The translations under genes and the position numbers were made by a program. 64,000 nt of DNA from Triplophysa rosa (taxonomy: Eukaryota > Chordata > Actinopteri > Cypriniformes > Nemacheilidae). The notes below the pieces were generated by a model. That model did not search any database, had not been told where the DNA came from, and saw only the letters and a program-made list of their open reading frames with translations. Positions 23,014-33,182 of this stretch are shown here, piece after piece (position 1 is the stretch's first letter; every line of letters starts with the position of its first letter). The DNA lies in NCBI RefSeq assembly GCF_024868665.1, contig NC_079892.1, positions 597,346 to 661,345 on the forward strand, in the 5' to 3' direction.

Positions 23014-24893
23014 CTAAGTCAGAGAGTACCAAAGCGGGCAATGGGTGGTTTCGAGGGAGGCGAACAGGTCTACATGGGCCTGCCCGAACTGCACCCAAAT
23101 GAGCTGGACTGCGCGGGGGTGGAGTCGCCACTCTCCGCGAGGCATAGACTGACGAGAGAGCGCATCGGCTGTCTGGTTCAGGTCGCTTGGGATATACGTG
23201 GCACGCAGGGAGCGGGTCACCTGCTGACTCCACCGGAGGAGGCGTCGGGCGAGTCGTGTTAACTGCAGTGAGTGAACGCCACCCTGAGGATTGATATACG
23301 CTACTGCAGTAGTGCTGTCCGACCGTACCAGCACGTGCTTGCCCTGCATGAGAGGCTGCAGCCTCTTTAGTGCGAGTAGCACGGTCCACAACTCTAGGCA
23401 ATTGATATGCCAGAGCAGGCGGGGGCCCGTCCAAAGCCCCGACACTGCGTGCCCATTGCACACTGCACCCCAACCCTGCAGGGAGGCGTCCGTTGTCACC
23501 ACGACATGCCTCGTAACCTGCCCTAGGGGTACCCCTGCCCGAAGGAAGGACATGGAAGACCAAGGGGTTAGGGTGCGTCGGCAGCGAGGCGTAATCACCA
23601 TCTGCCTGCAGCCGGTGTGCCACGCTCTCCAGGGAACTCGACTCTGGAGCCAGTGTTGGAGCGGCCTCATGTGCATCAACCCGGGGGGTATCACCGCCGT
23701 CGAGGATGCCATGTGTCCCAGGAGCCTCTGAAATAGTTTCAGGGGAACCGCTGACTGCGTGAAATGATCCAGGCAGTTCATCACCGACTGGGCACATACT
23801 GCGGACAGTCGCGCTGTTATAGTGACAGAGTTATGTTCCATACCAAGATAGAGGATGCTCTGCACAGGGGAGAGCTTGCTCTTCTCTCGGTTGACCTGTA
23901 GTCCCAATCGATCTAGGTGCCGGAGCACCAGGTCCCTGTGTGCACACAACAGATCTCGCGAGTGTGCCAAGATAAGCCAGTCGTCAAGATAGTTGAGTAC
24001 CCTCACACCCTTCTCCCTGAGGGGAGAGAGGGCGGCCTCCACGATCTTCGTAAAGACTCGTGGAGACAGAGACAGACCGAAGGGGAGGACTCTGTACTGA
24101 TATGCCCGACCCTCGAAAGCGAACCGTAGGAACGGGCGATGACGAGGGAGAATCGAGACATGAAAGTAAGCGTCCTTTAGGTCGATTGCCATGAACCAAT
24201 CCTGACATCTGACAGATGCCAGGATGCGCTTCTGCGTGAGCATCCTGAACGGCAGCTTGTGCAGGTGTCTGTTCAGGGTACGCAGATCTAGGATGGGGCG
24301 CACCCCCCGCCGCCTTTTTTGGTGACGATGAAGTAAGGGCTGTAAAACCCCTTGGACATCTCGGCTAAGGGGACGGACTCGATCGCACCCTTCGCAAGGG
24401 TGGTGACCTCGCCCCGTAGTACGGGAGCATCCCGGCCTCTGACCGAGGTGGCGAGGATGCCCCAAAACTTGGGCGGGTTTCTGGCGAACTGGATCGCGTA
24501 GCCGAGACGGATCGTTCTCCTCAGCCACCGTGATGGTGTGGTAAGCTCGAGCCAAGCTCCCAGGGACTGCGACGGGGGACTAAGGGTACGATCTGCTTCA
24601 TCGACCCCCCGGGGGGTGGTTCGATGGCTGGCAGTGCGGGTCTCTCGCCGGGGGGCCCCCGGGAAGAAGACTGGCTCTGCTGGATTGCCTGCCTGGTGAT
24701 GCAGCTCCACGCACTGTCGATTTGAGAGTGCTGAGGGCTGCAAAATACATTCGATGTTGTGCCTCGCCAAGACGCAACGTCGAGTGGCCGAACACCGTCT
24801 GACAGAGGGTGAGAGCGGCTGTGAAGAACACCCAGGGAGATTGGCTCTTTTTGTGAAAAAGTGGGTGCTAGGCCCCCGTAGGGGGTAGTTCAC
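23014..24893 (-). pseudogene. Reverse transcriptase-RNase H of DIRS element 2, frameshifted
   Basis: Two frames join near 24300, at a G/A-rich run. The upstream part (24893-24288) ends SPYFIVTKKGG. The downstream part (24555-23014, 513 codons) has RPILDLRTLNRHL, FMAIDLKDAYFHVSIL, LPFGLSLSPRVFTK and the catalytic box YLDDW. RNase H shows its acidic residues in TTDASLQGWG, NCLELW, VRSDSTTAVAYI and QTADALSRQ. The frame then enters VDLFASLETTHCPLWYSL, the start of the Dam-methyltransferase-like domain described for DIRS elements, and stops. That domain continues in another frame at 22944-22702. Confidence 0.85.
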
Positions 24894-25208
24894 TGGACTA
24901 CCAGTACCAACAACAACATCGTGCTTTAATGATTTAATATAATGTCTGGTGTTTGTTGCTATTGTGCCTCAACATGAATGAACAGGTAATTGTGTAAAAA
25001 CAATAGGTTACTGTCGTAACCCTGGTTCTCTTTCATCACCTCTTTTCGAGATCCACCTATGGGAAGGGCATCCGTACCTGACCTCTGCAGAAGCATCTAA
25101 TTGCACCAAGTCTGGCTAGACAGACAGAAGCGCGCAGCCAATGCCAGGTAAGGCCCCACCCCCTTACCTAAGCGCATATAAGGTCTGCTTGCGCTGCTGT
25201 TCCTCAGT

Positions 25209-25300
25209 AAGTATATTGTTCTCTTTCATCATCTCGTTTCGATATTGTTCTCTTTCATCATCTCGTTTCGAGATCCACCTATGGGAGAGACATGGACAGC
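25209..25300. repeat. Internal complementary region of DIRS element 3
   Basis: Two tandem copies of TATTGTTCTCTTTCATCATC are followed by TTTCGAGATCCACCTATGGG, which repeats the outer terminal sequence at 25025 and (reversed) 29976. The roughly 38-bp duplication may be slippage within the region. Confidence 0.6.
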
Positions 25301-25699
25301 TCCCCGATTGCCCAATACACTCACAGTGAGGTTCTGAAAGCCAGAAAAAGACGGTCACCCCCAAAGGGGCAGTGCATGACATGTCCCATAATTATGTCCC
25401 TGGCAGCCCGGATGCGCACGCATAGCTGCTGCGCACATACAGGACAGGAACATGTATGAGGCACACACATGTAATTAACCCAGCAACACATATATACCAC
25501 CCAGGCCGGAATGTGAATGCATGCTTGGTGACATGATTGCGCACGGCCCACCGGCCCGTTCAACCCTTGTTAACATAACAATGTGTAAACAGGAGGTGAA
25601 GGAATATAACAAGGAGGGGCTATGAAGACCCCACTCCTAAAACAGAATGTGCTACCGAGGTTTTGGTGACATCCAATCGGTAGTAACGCACAAACGTAT

Positions 25700-26622
25700 G
25701 GGGAGAAGCCCAGCTGGCTGCAGAGCAGATGTCCTGCAGTGATACTCCCCTAACAAAGCCCAAGAGGCAGCTAAGCCTCTCGTGGAATGAGCTCTGATGG
25801 TACCTGGGGGCTGCACTCCCCTTGATTCATATGCAACTGCTATAGCGTTCACAAGCCAATGTGAGAGGCGCTGTTTAGATATGGGACTCCCCTTATGAGG
25901 GGGTGCCCACGAAATAAAGAGCTGGTCGCTCTTCCGGAAAGCACTGGTCTTGGACATACTGTATATGCCTGTAATGCACGAACAGGACACAGAGCATTCA
26001 GCCTCCGATCCTCCGCAGAGGAAAAAGGCGGAGGGTGAAAAGCGGACAGCTCCAACACCTCCGAAGTGAACGCAGGGAAACATTTAGGCATAAAAGCCGG
26101 GTTAGGCTTAAGAAAAACCTTATCTCCACTCAAAGAGAATTTCGTGCATGAGGGATGTATTGAGAGTGCATGTAGCTCACTGACATGTTTGGCTGATACC
26201 AAGGCCAAGAGAAAAGCCGTCTTGAAAGACAACAGCTTCAAGGAAATACCTCCCAGGGGCTCAAAGGGATACTGAGACAGGGCCTCCAGCACCAAGGAGA
26301 GGTCCCATTCAGGGACGGTTCTCCTGATGACTGGCAAGGAGCGACGGGCACCCTTCATAAATCTGCGGATTAAAGGATTCTGCCCGACTGTTGAGCCCTC
26401 AAAGCCCACATGACAGGCAGAAATAGCTGCCAGGTAGACCTTAATTGTGGAAAAAGACCTGCCTTTATCCATAAGGTCCTGTAAGAAACACAAAATATCA
26501 GGAACTGAGCACTGATATGATGTGAGACTGCGCCCATCACACCACTCTTCAAACACTTGCCACTTACAACCATACAAGGACCTTGTAGAAACGGCCCTGG
26601 CATTTTGTATAGTGGCAACCAC
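25700..26622 (-). pseudogene. Tyrosine recombinase of DIRS element 3, catalytic Arg lost
   Basis: The first frame (26622-25849) reads TRSLYGCKWQVFEEWC, FSTIKVYLAAISACHVGF and FEPLGGISLKLLSFKTAFLL. At the first catalytic Arg position the sequence is SAKHVSEL, where element 2 has SIKRVGDL. Arg has become His, as expected from CpG decay of a CGT codon. A second frame (26083-25652) carries QLFISWAPPHKG, SKQRLSHWLV and the intact His-x-x-Arg box AHSTRG. The region with the nucleophilic Tyr lies in a third frame. Inactive. Confidence 0.82.
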
Positions 26623-26644
26623 ACGCGGTGAAGCCCCAGCGCGT

Positions 26645-27376
26645 TTAAGTTTGACTTCTCACGGGCCAGACCCAGAGAGCCACCCTGTCCGGGTGTGGGT
26701 GATAAATTTCCCCGTTCGCCTGAGACAATAGGTCTGCGCGGAGGGGGAGGCGCCACGGCTGGGCGTATAACAGAGGGATTATCTCTGCCAGCCACGGTGC
26801 TTTGGGCCACCTGGGAGCTATTAGAAGGAGAGACAGGCCCTTCTCTCTCACTCTGGCCAGTGTGGTAATTATCAGGCACAGAGGAGGAAAAGCATACAGC
26901 AGCAGCTTGGGCCATGGGTGGGCCAGTGCGTCCACCCCGAGGGGCGCGTCCGAGTCCTTTAGTGAGAAGAACATAGGACAATGGTTGTTTTCACACGAAG
27001 CGAATAGATCTACGGTTGCCTGTCCGAATCTCCTCCATATCATGCCCACTATCTGAGGGTGGAGGTGCCAATCTCCGTAGAGTGGGTTCCCCCTCGACAG
27101 AAGGTCCGCACCTCTGTTCAGAATGCCTGGAACATGAGTCGCGCGTAACGACAGGAAAAACCGCCCGCTCCACACCAAAAGCTTGTGAGCTAGAGCGTGA
27201 AGTTTCGGTGAGCGTAAGCCGCCCTGCCAATTGATATACGCGACTGCTGTGGTATTGTCGCAGCATACGAGCACATGATGTCCTAGCAGGCGAGGCAGAA
27301 AATAATTCAGAGCTTTCCATATGGTCAGGAGCTCTAAATAATTTATGTGTGCTGAACGTAGTATGCTCGGCCACAC
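26645..27376 (-). pseudogene. RNase H and Dam-like domain of DIRS element 3
   Basis: An open frame of 243 codons. RNase H: NYLELLTIWKAL, CCDNTTAVAYINWQGG and ILNRGADLLSRG. This is followed by ATVDLFASCENNHCPMFF and YAFPPLCLIITTLARV, the segment that the DIRS literature compares with phage N6-adenine methyltransferases. That assignment is from family knowledge; the methyltransferase motif is not proven here. The frame is offset from the RT frame upstream. Confidence 0.75.
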
Positions 27377-28352
27377 CGTTCACCACTCTGCCCTCCTGGG
27401 TGGCACCCCAGCCTGTTAGGGACGCATCTGTCGTCACAACTTTCCGCATCACTACCGTTCCCAAACGGGTCCCCTGTGCGTAAAAGTCCGCGTCTCTCCA
27501 GTGGCGAAGAGCTGCCGTGCAGGCGCGCGTCACTGTCACAGAGCAGCAGAGATCGCGTACCGTGCTGAAATGTAGTGACAAAACCCATTTCATGAATGCT
27601 CTCATTCGCAGAAGTCCCAGTGGCAAAACTTGGATAGCTGAAGCCATAAGACCCTGCAATCTGAGGCATGTGCGATACTGCACTCTCGCCCCCTCTCTGA
27701 ACTGTGACACGCAGCTCATTAGAGAGAGGACGCGCTCCTGGGAGAGATGCGCTCGCATGGAGACCAAGCTCAGCTCCAAGCCCAGGAAAATCACACTCTG
27801 GCTGGGTGTAAAATTGCTTTTGGTCACATTCACCCTGAACCCGAGAGATGTGATGTGTGTAAGCACGCTGCAGGTGTCCTGCAGCACTTTCTCTTCCGAT
27901 TCGGCCACGATGAGCCAATCGTCTATGTATGTCAAAATCTGCAGACCTGACATTCTCAGGGGAGCCAAGCTCGCCTCCGTACACAGACAAAAAGTCTGAG
28001 GGCTGAGTGAGAGCCCGAAAGGAAGAACAGTGATTTCGTAACATATACCTAGATAGGCGAAACGAAGAAACTTCCTGTGTGGCGGATAAATGCTTATGTG
28101 GAAAAAAGCATCCTTGAGATCGACCGAAGTGAACCAGTCATTCTGTTTTATGGCACGGGCCAGAGTGCCGTGGTTTAACATTCTGAAATTGTATTTCCTC
28201 AAATGTTTGTTCAACATTCGGAGGTCCAAGATGGGGCGGAGAGAGCCGTCCTTCTTTGGCCCAAGCCGAGAGCCGCCATGTCTTTCACCTCCAGACCCGC
28301 GAGACCGTGTTTGAGGTTCAGCGGGTCGCTCCAGTAATGCCTCACGTGCTTC
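27360..28352 (-). pseudogene. Reverse transcriptase of DIRS element 3, split by a solo LTR
   Basis: About 330 codons read SLRPILDLRMLNKHL, WFTSVDLKDAFFHISIY, LPFGLSLSPQTF and the catalytic box YIDDW with both Asp residues, then TTDASLTGWGA entering RNase H. The frame opens toward 28382, but its first ten codons belong to the inserted solo LTR, so the true N-terminal part lies beyond 28908. Confidence 0.85.
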
Positions 28353-28908
28353 TGTCACGATCGTGTAGTGTGAAGAACCCAAGCGCAGGCAGGCAGTAAG
28401 GGGTTAACAGAAACAAGACTTTATTTCTTAACAAAAAACAGAAACAAAAACACCCACAATGGGGAAAAACTAAACTGAGGAAAATACAACAAACAAAAAC
28501 TTCCCACGAGGGGGCAAGACAAAAACCAAAGAACACTAAAATAACTCACTTCACAAAACAGGTTCACGGACAGGACAAGGCAAGGCTGAGACGTGGGGTC
28601 AAAACGAAACACACGAAACATAGCACATCCATAAGACAATCCACGAGCACAGGACAAAGAAACAAGAGGGTATTTAAAGGGAGAGACAAACGAGGGATAA
28701 TTACACGGGGCAGGTGTGGGTAGTAAAACACTCAGGGAAGGATAACAAAGAAACGAGAGGAGCGGGGTCAATGACGAGACACTGGAGAGAACGTATATTA
28801 TTGTCAAAAGGACAACAATATGTTTCTCTCCACACATAACCAAAGGCTTTGTCATGACTCTGCTACAGGACCGAGAAAAACATGACTAAATGAAGCAGAG
28901 CCATGACA
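28353..28908 (-). mobile_element. Solo LTR, copy 2, inserted in DIRS element 3
   Basis: Same family as 4173-4807 but inverted. The plus strand begins TGTCACGATCG and ends GCCATGACA. A perfect 5-bp TSD GCTTC flanks it (28348-28352 and 28909-28913). On minus it has a TTTAAATACCC box and an AATAAAG signal. It lacks the TGTGCC array of copy 1. The perfect TSD and open flanks indicate a fairly recent insertion. Confidence 0.8.
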
Positions 28909-29033
28909 GCTTCGCGCACGCTGGAAGGACGGGGAAGAGTTGTTTCCTCGGGCCAGGTGGGGGACCCAGCACTTTCCCATCATACACATCCCTCTCCTGG
29001 TCGGTGGCGCTCTGCGGAGCCGGCCACGGAATG

Positions 29034-29731
29034 TTAAGGAGAGCGGCCGCTCGTTCGCACAAGTCCAGGAGGATGGACTGGGGTAAGGCCGCGGGGGGTT
29101 AGCCTGGTAAAAACCAGAGAGTGGGATGGCCTCCTCGTCCTCTGAGACCCCAAGAAGGCCCGCGTCATCTTCATCGCCGGAACCAGCTGGTTCATTGGCG
29201 AACGGGAGGTTGCCCGCGAAGATATCCTCTTCGGGGAACGCAGGATTAGGCAGGTCAGCCTAATGAAGCGACGTCGCGCCTCCGCCGTCACCGTGTCCCC
29301 CATCCGAGTCAGAAAGGTCGAGCTCGATACACTGGGTACACTCTAGCGGCAACTTTGAGTCGACGCCGCAGGAGCTTTTTCGGCAGCACAAGGCAATGGC
29401 TGCAATGCTCCGGGTTCTCCAAAGCCTCTTCTGCATGCTTGAGGCCCAAGCAGACCACGCAGAACTCGTGAGAGTCCTTAGCTGCGATGAGAGCCCCGCA
29501 CGCGGCCGGGCAGGCCCGTGATGAGCTGGTCCCGGGAGCAGTGGCAGATTTAGAGAGCGACATGTCGGTGAAAAACTCGTTAATATCCGTGGCGGGTAGC
29601 CGTGGAAAGTAAAGGGGGAGCAGGCGTGGGCGGCTCAGGATGCGTAGAAAAAACACAGCTAACCTGGCTGAATAGATGACTGTCACATCTAGCGGAGGCT
29701 GATCAGACGATATGTCCTCCTGAAGACACAC
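29034..29731 (-). pseudogene. gag-like ORF1 of DIRS element 3
   Basis: The first frame (29731-29309) contains INEFFTDMSLSKSATAPG and a Cys/His cluster, FCVVCLGLKHAEEA then EHCSHC. It has the spacing C-x2-C ... H ... C-x2-C and could be a zinc knuckle-like fold in the nucleocapsid-like protein. A second frame (29303-29034) appears to continue it. A frameshift separates the two, and the solo LTR follows downstream. Confidence 0.5.
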
Positions 29732-29976
29732 AGTGAGCAGCGAAAATCCAACCGAACTGTGTTAAAGCAGAGATCGCGAGAAGCGAATGACAACTGAGGA
29801 ACAGCAGTGCAAGCAGACCTTATATGCGCTCAGGTAAGGGGGTGGGGCCTTACCTGGCATTGGCTGCGCGCTTCTGTCTGTCTAGCCAGACTTGGTGCAA
29901 TTAGATGCTTCTGCAGAGGTCAGGTATGGATGCCCTTCCCATAGGTGGATCTCGAAACGAGATGATGAAAGAGAAC

Positions 29977-30353
29977 GTAAGTTAATAATTCAGGATTCAT
30001 TTAAAATTATGAACAGGTGCTTGACTAGCCCTGCTATAGCTTATACCATTGTCAGAATCAGAAAGAGCTTTATTGCCAAGTGTGCTTGGACACACAAGGA
30101 ATTTGTCTTAGTGACAGACGCTTCCAGTGCACATACAGGTTAAAAAAGTGACAAGGCACAGGTAACAAAACGTAAAAAAGAAATATGTGAGAGACAATAC
30201 ACATTTGACAAAAAGGACAATATTAGACATTGTATTTACTAAAGTAAAGTGTAGTAAAATTCCCAGATACTACAGTGTTCCTTTATGAAAATAAACTTTT
30301 AATTAAAAGAAATAAAATGGCCACTATAGTTAAGCCATTGTAACCACAATTTA
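29977..30353. other. Spacer with a possible LINE 3'-end fragment
   Basis: From 30047 to about 30140, GAATCAGAAAGAGCTTTATT and the following GGAATTTGTCTTAGTGACAG resemble a common fish non-LTR 3' tail in minus orientation. Family not determined. Nothing else is visible. Confidence 0.35.
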
Positions 30354-31363
30354 AGAGGGGTGTGACGAGACACTTATCTCACCAGACGAGAAACGAGACT
30401 GGGTTCACGAGAACGAGACGAGATTTTTAGACATTTTTTAAAGAAATCCTCAATGATGAAATTGTCTTTTATTCACCTTAACACAAAATGCAAAAAATGT
30501 AGGCATTATAAAATCAGCTTGTACTTTATGAAACACATTAAACTTATATTTTAATTAATTATATTATGCAGTAATAAACAATATGTAAACACGGCAAAAT
30601 GTTTAGTTACAAACTCAAATGACAGGCAGTAATTGCACAAAATGTATGCTTTGTTTTCTTAACAGGCGTAGCTTTTAGTAAAGAGCTGTGGTTGTTTTCT
30701 CTATATGCTTTTGCATAGTGCCCGTGTTAGCAGAGGTGGCGATCATTTCACACTGTCAATCCTCCTTCCTCCACTGTCTGAACATAGCCTTCAGAGAAAC
30801 AGTTAAAACTACATAAACACATCATGTTTTATGCTTACATTGCACATATGTAAGAGACAGATGATCCGTTTTTAAGAGGTTTGTCTGTGAGGTATTTAAA
30901 ATAACATGATATAAACTCAGCTCAGCTCAGCTCAGCTGCTGTTCAGCCGCGCGCTCCCAAAGCGCTGCTGGAAGCGCGAACCGCAAACACTAGCGCTTTT
31001 ATGCGCAGGAGATGCGGGCCGGTTGAAACCCGTCCGTCTAGCGCGCGTTTACACAGAAAAACGGTGGGAAAGTAGCAAAATCACATTGTCTATGAATGGC
31101 CGGGCCGGTCACTGTAGCTCACAGCACGGCACGCACATACTTTGTGCAGTTATTAGCGTGTTCTGTACAGTAATGAAAACAGGTCACACCACAACAAAAT
31201 GTGCACTCGCACAAATGCTCCCAAATATATTTTGAGGTCGCACAGGTTAAATTTAGGGAGCATATGCAACTAAAATGGTCGCAATTTCGAGCCCATCACT
31301 CCATCATGCCAATTGCGTAAGGAAATTGTGTTCTTGAGACTTATCAGATCTCTTCACACCCCT
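30354..31363. mobile_element. Non-autonomous hAT-like element with 8-bp TSD
   Basis: The ends are AGAGGGGTGTGACGAGA and TCTCTTCACACCCCT. A perfect 8-bp TSD ACAATTTA lies at 30346-30353 and 31364-31371. The 8-bp TSD with A/T-flanked short TIRs is the hAT hallmark. No transposase ORF. The interior (AGAAACAGTTAAAACTA, CTGCTGTTCAGCCGCG) is shared with the region near 50150-50360. Confidence 0.82.
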
Positions 31364-31483
31364 ACAATTTAACCATGGTATTTGTAGTGGAACTGTGGTC
31401 ATACAAATCTGACAAAAAACCATGGTTTCTACACTTACACTATGATAAAATCATGGTTGATATCCTTAAGGGCTTTTAAATCC

Positions 31484-31650
31484 TACTATAGTAAATACTA
31501 TAGTACACTACAGTATATATTACTGTAATATGTAGTATGCTGCAGTTTACTATAGTAAATACTATAGTACACTACAGTATATATTACTGTAATATATAGT
31601 GTTGCAGTTTACTATAGTAAATGCTGTAATATATTATACTATATTATTGT
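31484..31650. repeat. 62-64 bp tandem repeat with internal palindromes
   Basis: The unit TACTATAGTAAATACTATAG and its continuation recur at 31484, 31548 and 31610 (partial). Each unit contains self-complementary segments such as ACTATAGTA and TACTGTAATA. Confidence 0.85.
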
Positions 31651-32049
31651 TTCATTTTGTCACACTCATCTCTTGCATGTCATTTTGTCAAAGCACAAGA
31701 TGTTACTATGGCCTTAGAGTTTGCCTGTGGCCTACAGCAGCACTCTGTGCTCGACTGCCATGTCTGAAGCAAGACACGCCCCCTCATTACCATATGGACA
31801 CAGAAATGTCGAAATAAATAAATGTGAAAATTTAAAAATGTGGAAATACATATATATTAGCATAAATGCATAAAAGAAATACAAAAATGTACAAAAGAAT
31901 GTTTAAATAAATAAATATCATTTGTTTCATTATTTTTTGTTATTTTTAGAAAATTAATGTCTATATTTATTCATTTATATTCGCTGTTTTACATTTCTTC
32001 ATGGATTTATTTTTGTATTTGTTTATTTTGGCAGGATTGGGCTTCCATA

Positions 32050-32400
32050 AATATAACATTATGAAAAATACACCCTGGTCACAATTATTGGCACCCTTGT
32101 ATTCAAAACTTTCAGCAACCTCCATTTGCATGAAAAACAGATCTGCGTCTTTTATTTTATGTCTGACGAGGTTTGAGAATATATGGCAAGTCATCCGATT
32201 CCATTCTTTCATACAGAATCTCTTAAGATTCTTCAAACGTTGGTGCTTTCTTATCTTCACTTCATCCCACTCATTTCTATAGTGTTCAGGTCAAGGAACT
32301 GGGATGGCTATGGCAAGATCTTGATTAATAGTGGAGGGCACTGTAGGTCATTTGAGATGGATAGTCATTTCAGGGCGGAAGTGCATTTTCAGATTTTAAA
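32050..32400. mobile_element. Tc1-like transposon remnant
   Basis: CACAATTATTGGCACCCTTG and the later TCAGGTCAAGGAACTGGGAT are sequences I associate with fish Tc1-like elements. No TIR pair or intact ORF remains, so this is a weak call. Confidence 0.45.
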
Positions 32401-32501
32401 TAATGATTAGGAAAGGTCATGAATTTTAAAAAGAAAATGATTTGAATTGATAAGCTAATTACTAATTACGCCACACTCGAAACACCAAGGATTTAACCAA
32501 A

Positions 32502-32638
32502 TCTCGCGATAGTGAGCGAAATATTACGATATCGAGATGAGCCGTGTGGTGGGCGGGAACAAATGGTAAGAACGCGATCTCGCGATATGCTTAGATGTGA
32601 ACCCATAGGAAAAGGGATGGGTAAGTAAAATCTCGCGA
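32502..32638 (+). promoter_or_regulatory. Three TCTCGCGA motifs upstream of zfc3h1
   Basis: The octamer TCTCGCGA occurs exactly at 32502-32509, 32578-32585 and 32631-32638, within 137 bp and 148-284 bp upstream of the zfc3h1 ATG. The palindrome TCTCGCGAGA is a known core-promoter element of housekeeping genes, bound by BANP. These copies match 8 of its 10 bases. CpG-rich sequence and the absence of a TATA box fit a ubiquitous promoter. Binding is inferred. Confidence 0.6.
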
Positions 32639-32785
32639 TGTTTGGATGTGGAGCAGCAGGAAAGAGTACGATGTCCCAGAGAAAGCAACCTCGAGTGTCT
32701 GACGCTCACTGACGCGACGTTATTTCATCGGTTTACGAGCACGAAACACAATTGAAGTCTGTATAAGTGCTGCGCGGGTTCGGTA

Positions 32786-33182
32786 ATGGAGGTCAACATG
32801 AGCTGTTCGTCTCCTAAAGAGGATGGCGAGCTGGAGGACGGGGAAATCTTCGACGATGAGCCGCAGAGTCAAGCGCGGCCTCCGCGACGCGCCCGAAACA
32901 ACCGCGCCGCGCTGAACAGAAGAGCGCGTTTACCCGGACACATGATGAAGAACAACAACATCGCTCCGGTGCCACTGAGAGGAGTCGTGATCTCCGCCGC
33001 CCCGCATCCACTATTCCCCGTCGGGCTCCGGCAGGGCTCCGGCTTCTGGGAGCGCAGTCACGACGCGCTGGGCCCATTCAGGTACCGCACGCAGCGAGCG
33101 TCAGGGTGGACCCGCGACTGGACGGAGCGATTCGCGGAGAATCACGGCGGCAGAACAACGACAGAGTCTCCGTGCAGGAAAC
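32786..33182 (+). CDS. zfc3h1: zfc3h1 exon 1, acidic N-terminus
   Basis: The ATG at 32786 gives MEVNM then SSPKEDGELEDGEIFDDE, the conserved acidic N-terminal signature. A second ATG at 32798 is also possible. An Arg-rich stretch and FWERSHDALGPFRYR follow. The exon ends AAAC with donor GTATCC, which is not a strong consensus. The choice is supported because joining to 36908 restores SPCRK-Q-KAGG, like the SPSRKQN segment of the human protein. Confidence 0.85.

Larger units (their letters stand above)
20679..24895 (-). mobile_element. DIRS-type retrotransposon, element 2, 5'-truncated
   Basis: Minus-strand element of the same family as element 1. The 3' terminal repeat lies at 20679-20910 (with GGGTATAAAAGGG near 20850) and an internal complementary region at 20957-21036. 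RT, RNase H, Dam-like and recombinase domains follow in that order on minus. The gag and the left terminal repeat are missing; homology stops near 24895. Coding regions are better preserved than in element 1, but several frameshifts separate them. Confidence 0.87.
25005..29976 (-). mobile_element. DIRS-type retrotransposon, element 3, a different lineage
   Basis: A minus-strand element of nearly 5 kb with inverted terminal repeats (25025-25208 against 29795-29976, including GCATATAAGG). An internal complementary region lies near 25209-25300, and the domain order is gag, RT, RNase H, Dam-like, recombinase. Its protein and end sequences differ clearly from elements 1 and 2. The palindrome GGTTACTGTCGTAACC at 25006-25022 may be the right-end extension. 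A solo LTR (28353-28908) interrupts it between gag and RT. Frameshifts occur between domains. Confidence 0.85.
31364..32460. other. Intergenic DNA with a palindromic tandem repeat and a Tc1-like remnant
   Basis: It holds the tandem repeat at 31484-31650 and the Tc1-like remnant near 32050-32400, described separately. The rest is AT-rich with no gene seen. Confidence 0.5.
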
